64,000 nt of DNA from Nitrospirillum pindoramense (GTDB taxonomy: Bacteria; Pseudomonadota; Alphaproteobacteria; Azospirillales; Azospirillaceae): positions 124,001-188,000 of the forward strand of contig NZ_VITR01000009.1 in NCBI RefSeq assembly GCF_007827955.1. The letters are read 5' to 3'. Shown piece by piece: positions 62,848 through 64,000 of this stretch. The translations under genes were made by a program, and so were the position numbers. The first letter of the stretch is position 1; the number at the start of each line of letters is the position of its first letter. The notes beneath the pieces are model-generated. The model saw nothing but the letters and a program-made list of their open reading frames with translations. It was not told where the DNA came from and made no database searches.

Positions 62848-64000
62848 TTAATTGGCGGAAGAACGCGGGCGGCGCAAGCCCCCCGTCCCGCCATCGCTCT
62901 GCACCCGGGCCGGGCGCGGGCCGTTGCCGTGCTTGCGCGCCCCGTCGCGGGCCGGCTTGGCGCCGTCCAGCGGGTGGAAACCGCCACCGTTGCCGCCGCC
63001 GCCGTGACCGGCGCCGTGGGCGCGGGCCGGGCGGTCCTGCCGATGGCCTTCGCCGCGGTGCTGGCCTTCAGGACGGGGGCCGCCAAACTTCTTGAAGCCG
63101 CCTTCCGGGCGGTCGCCGCGCTCACCGCGCGGGCCTTCGCCCCGCGGACCGTCGGCGCGGAAACCACCTTCCGGCTTCCGGTCGCCACCAAAGCCGCCCT
63201 GCTTGAAGCCACCTTGCTTGAAACCGCCACCGTGGCCGCCGAACGACTTGCGCGGACGGCCACCGGGGGCGCCGCCGGGGCCGCCGGCCGGACGCTTGGG
63301 CAGCTCGCGCGGCTCCAGGCCCGGGATGACGTGCTCAACGGCGCGGGTCTGGGTGTAGCCCTCGATGCCGCGCACCAGGCCCCACTCATGACGGGTGTAC
63401 AGGCTGAAGGCGTTGCCGGTGTTGCCGGCGCGGCCCGTGCGGCCGATGCGGTGCACGTAGTCCTCGGCCTGGCGCGGCAGGTCGAAGTTGATGACGTGGG
63501 TCACGTCCGGCACGTCGATGCCGCGGGCGGCCACGTCGGTGGCCACCAGCAGACGGACGCGGCCGTTGCGCAGGGCCTGGACGGTGCGGTTACGTTCCTG
63601 CTGGCGCATGTCGCCGTGCAGGGGGGCGGCGGCATAGCCCATTTCCGACAGGCTGTCGGCCAGGCGGTCGGCATCGCGCTTGGTGGCGGCGAAGACGATG
63701 CCCTTGTTCATGGACGGGTCGGCCACCAGATGGGCCAGCAGCTTTTCCTTATGCTCCAGGCCGTCGGCCCGCAGGAAGCGCTGCTCGATGGCGCTGACGT
63801 TGACGCTGCCGCCGGCGACGTCAACGCGCTCCGGATTCTTCAGCAGGTTGCCGGCCAGGCGCACCATGGCCTTGTCCACCGTGGCGGTGAACAGCAGGGT
63901 CTGGCGGTTTTCCGGGCAGGCGTTGGCGATCATTTCCACGGGCTCCAGGAAGCCCATGTCCAGCATGCGGTCGGCCTCGTCCAGCACCAGCATCTCGACG
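62848..64000 (-). CDS. DEAD-box RNA helicase, 5' end outside the window
   Basis: The frame remains open to the right edge, so only the last ~383 residues are seen. They begin at motif II (VLDEADRMLDMGF), followed by motif III as LLFTAT (instead of the usual SAT), motif V TDVAARGIDVPDV and motif VI HRIGRTGRAG. The last ~140 residues are an unusual Gly/Phe/Lys/Arg-rich tail (FGGHGGGFKQGGFKQGGFGG) that resembles RGG-type RNA-binding regions. Probably an RhlE-like helicase; the family cannot be fixed without the N-terminus. Confidence 0.93.
   Translation of the reverse strand, partial: VEMLVLDEADRMLDMGFLEPVEMIANACPENRQTLLFTATVDKAMVRLAGNLLKNPERVDVAGGSVNVSAIEQRFLRADGLEHKEKLLAHLVADPSMNKGIVFAATKRDADRLADSLSEMGYAAAPLHGDMRQQERNRTVQALRNGRVRLLVATDVAARGIDVPDVTHVINFDLPRQAEDYVHRIGRTGRAGNTGNAFSLYTRHEWGLVRGIEGYTQTRAVEHVIPGLEPRELPKRPAGGPGGAPGGRPRKSFGGHGGGFKQGGFKQGGFGGDRKPEGGFRADGPRGEGPRGERGDRPEGGFKKFGGPRPEGQHRGEGHRQDRPARAHGAGHGGGGNGGGFHPLDGAKPARDGARKHGNGPRPARVQSDGGTGGLRRPRSSAN

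Overview
The window is GC-rich, densely coding DNA from an alphaproteobacterium, most likely in or near the Azospirillaceae/Rhodospirillales (Azospirillum, Nitrospirillum or Niveispirillum type). The evidence is lineage markers rather than a search: the CtrA-network genes gcrA and cckA, FixK-style boxes at a ccoNOQP/ccoGHIS cluster, an alphaproteobacterial order flgB-flgC-fliE-fliQ-fliR-flhB followed by cckA and recA, and a fliL-fliM-DUF6468-motE-cheZ motor operon. No plasmid, phage, IS element, CRISPR array, rRNA or tRNA was recognised; this looks like chromosomal backbone.

Layout. 1-1187: 3' end of a large octapeptide-repeat protein. 1228-3354: thioesterase, FliN-like protein and a membrane diguanylate cyclase. 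3555-4339: uracil-DNA-glycosylase-family enzyme and a small membrane protein. 4365-12738: cbb3 oxidase region on the minus strand, ccoNOQP then ccoG-fixH-ccoI-ccoS, each half with its own FixK/FNR-like box and separated by a strong terminator. 13086-20927: mixed housekeeping genes (DUF2189 membrane protein, WYL regulator, FAD monooxygenase, LysM protein, cytochrome b/cytochrome c' pair) with a conspicuous pair of palindromes near 17.9 kb. 21184-26053: LOG-family protein, a first NADP isocitrate dehydrogenase, gcrA, and a second isocitrate dehydrogenase of a different subfamily. 26264-34613: VWA protein, OprB-type porin, two near-identical tandem chemoreceptors, and a MoxR ATPase. 34803-43393: alaS, an unknown coiled-coil protein, DUF2867 protein, recA and cckA.

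43523-49522 is the flagellar export/rod cluster: flhB, fliR, fliQ, fliE, flgC, flgB on the minus strand, diverging from flhB-C-terminal-like gene, an unknown small gene, fliO and fliP on the plus strand. Two back-to-back sigma-54 type promoters can be read in the shared spacer. 50153-59382 is a second flagellar operon (fliL, fliM, DUF6468, motE, cheZ, two MotB-like genes, a TPR protein), all minus strand with repeated 4-nt stop/start overlaps. The right end holds a Tat-type flavin amine oxidase, prfC and the C-terminal part of a DEAD-box helicase.

How it fits together: micro-aerobic respiration (cbb3 set), motility/chemotaxis (motor switch, stator-like proteins, CheZ, chemoreceptors), c-di-GMP synthesis and cell-cycle control (gcrA, cckA) are all represented. 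The points most worth following are: the octapeptide repeat with a 17-unit super-period; a shared CheY-binding-like peptide in FliM, CheZ and a stand-alone FliN-like protein; a translationally coupled pair of MotB paralogues of which one has lost the channel aspartate; the divergent sigma-54 promoters; GANTC clusters near gcrA and flgB; and a roughly 100-bp intergenic repeat seen three times. All functional assignments come from motif reading, not database searches.
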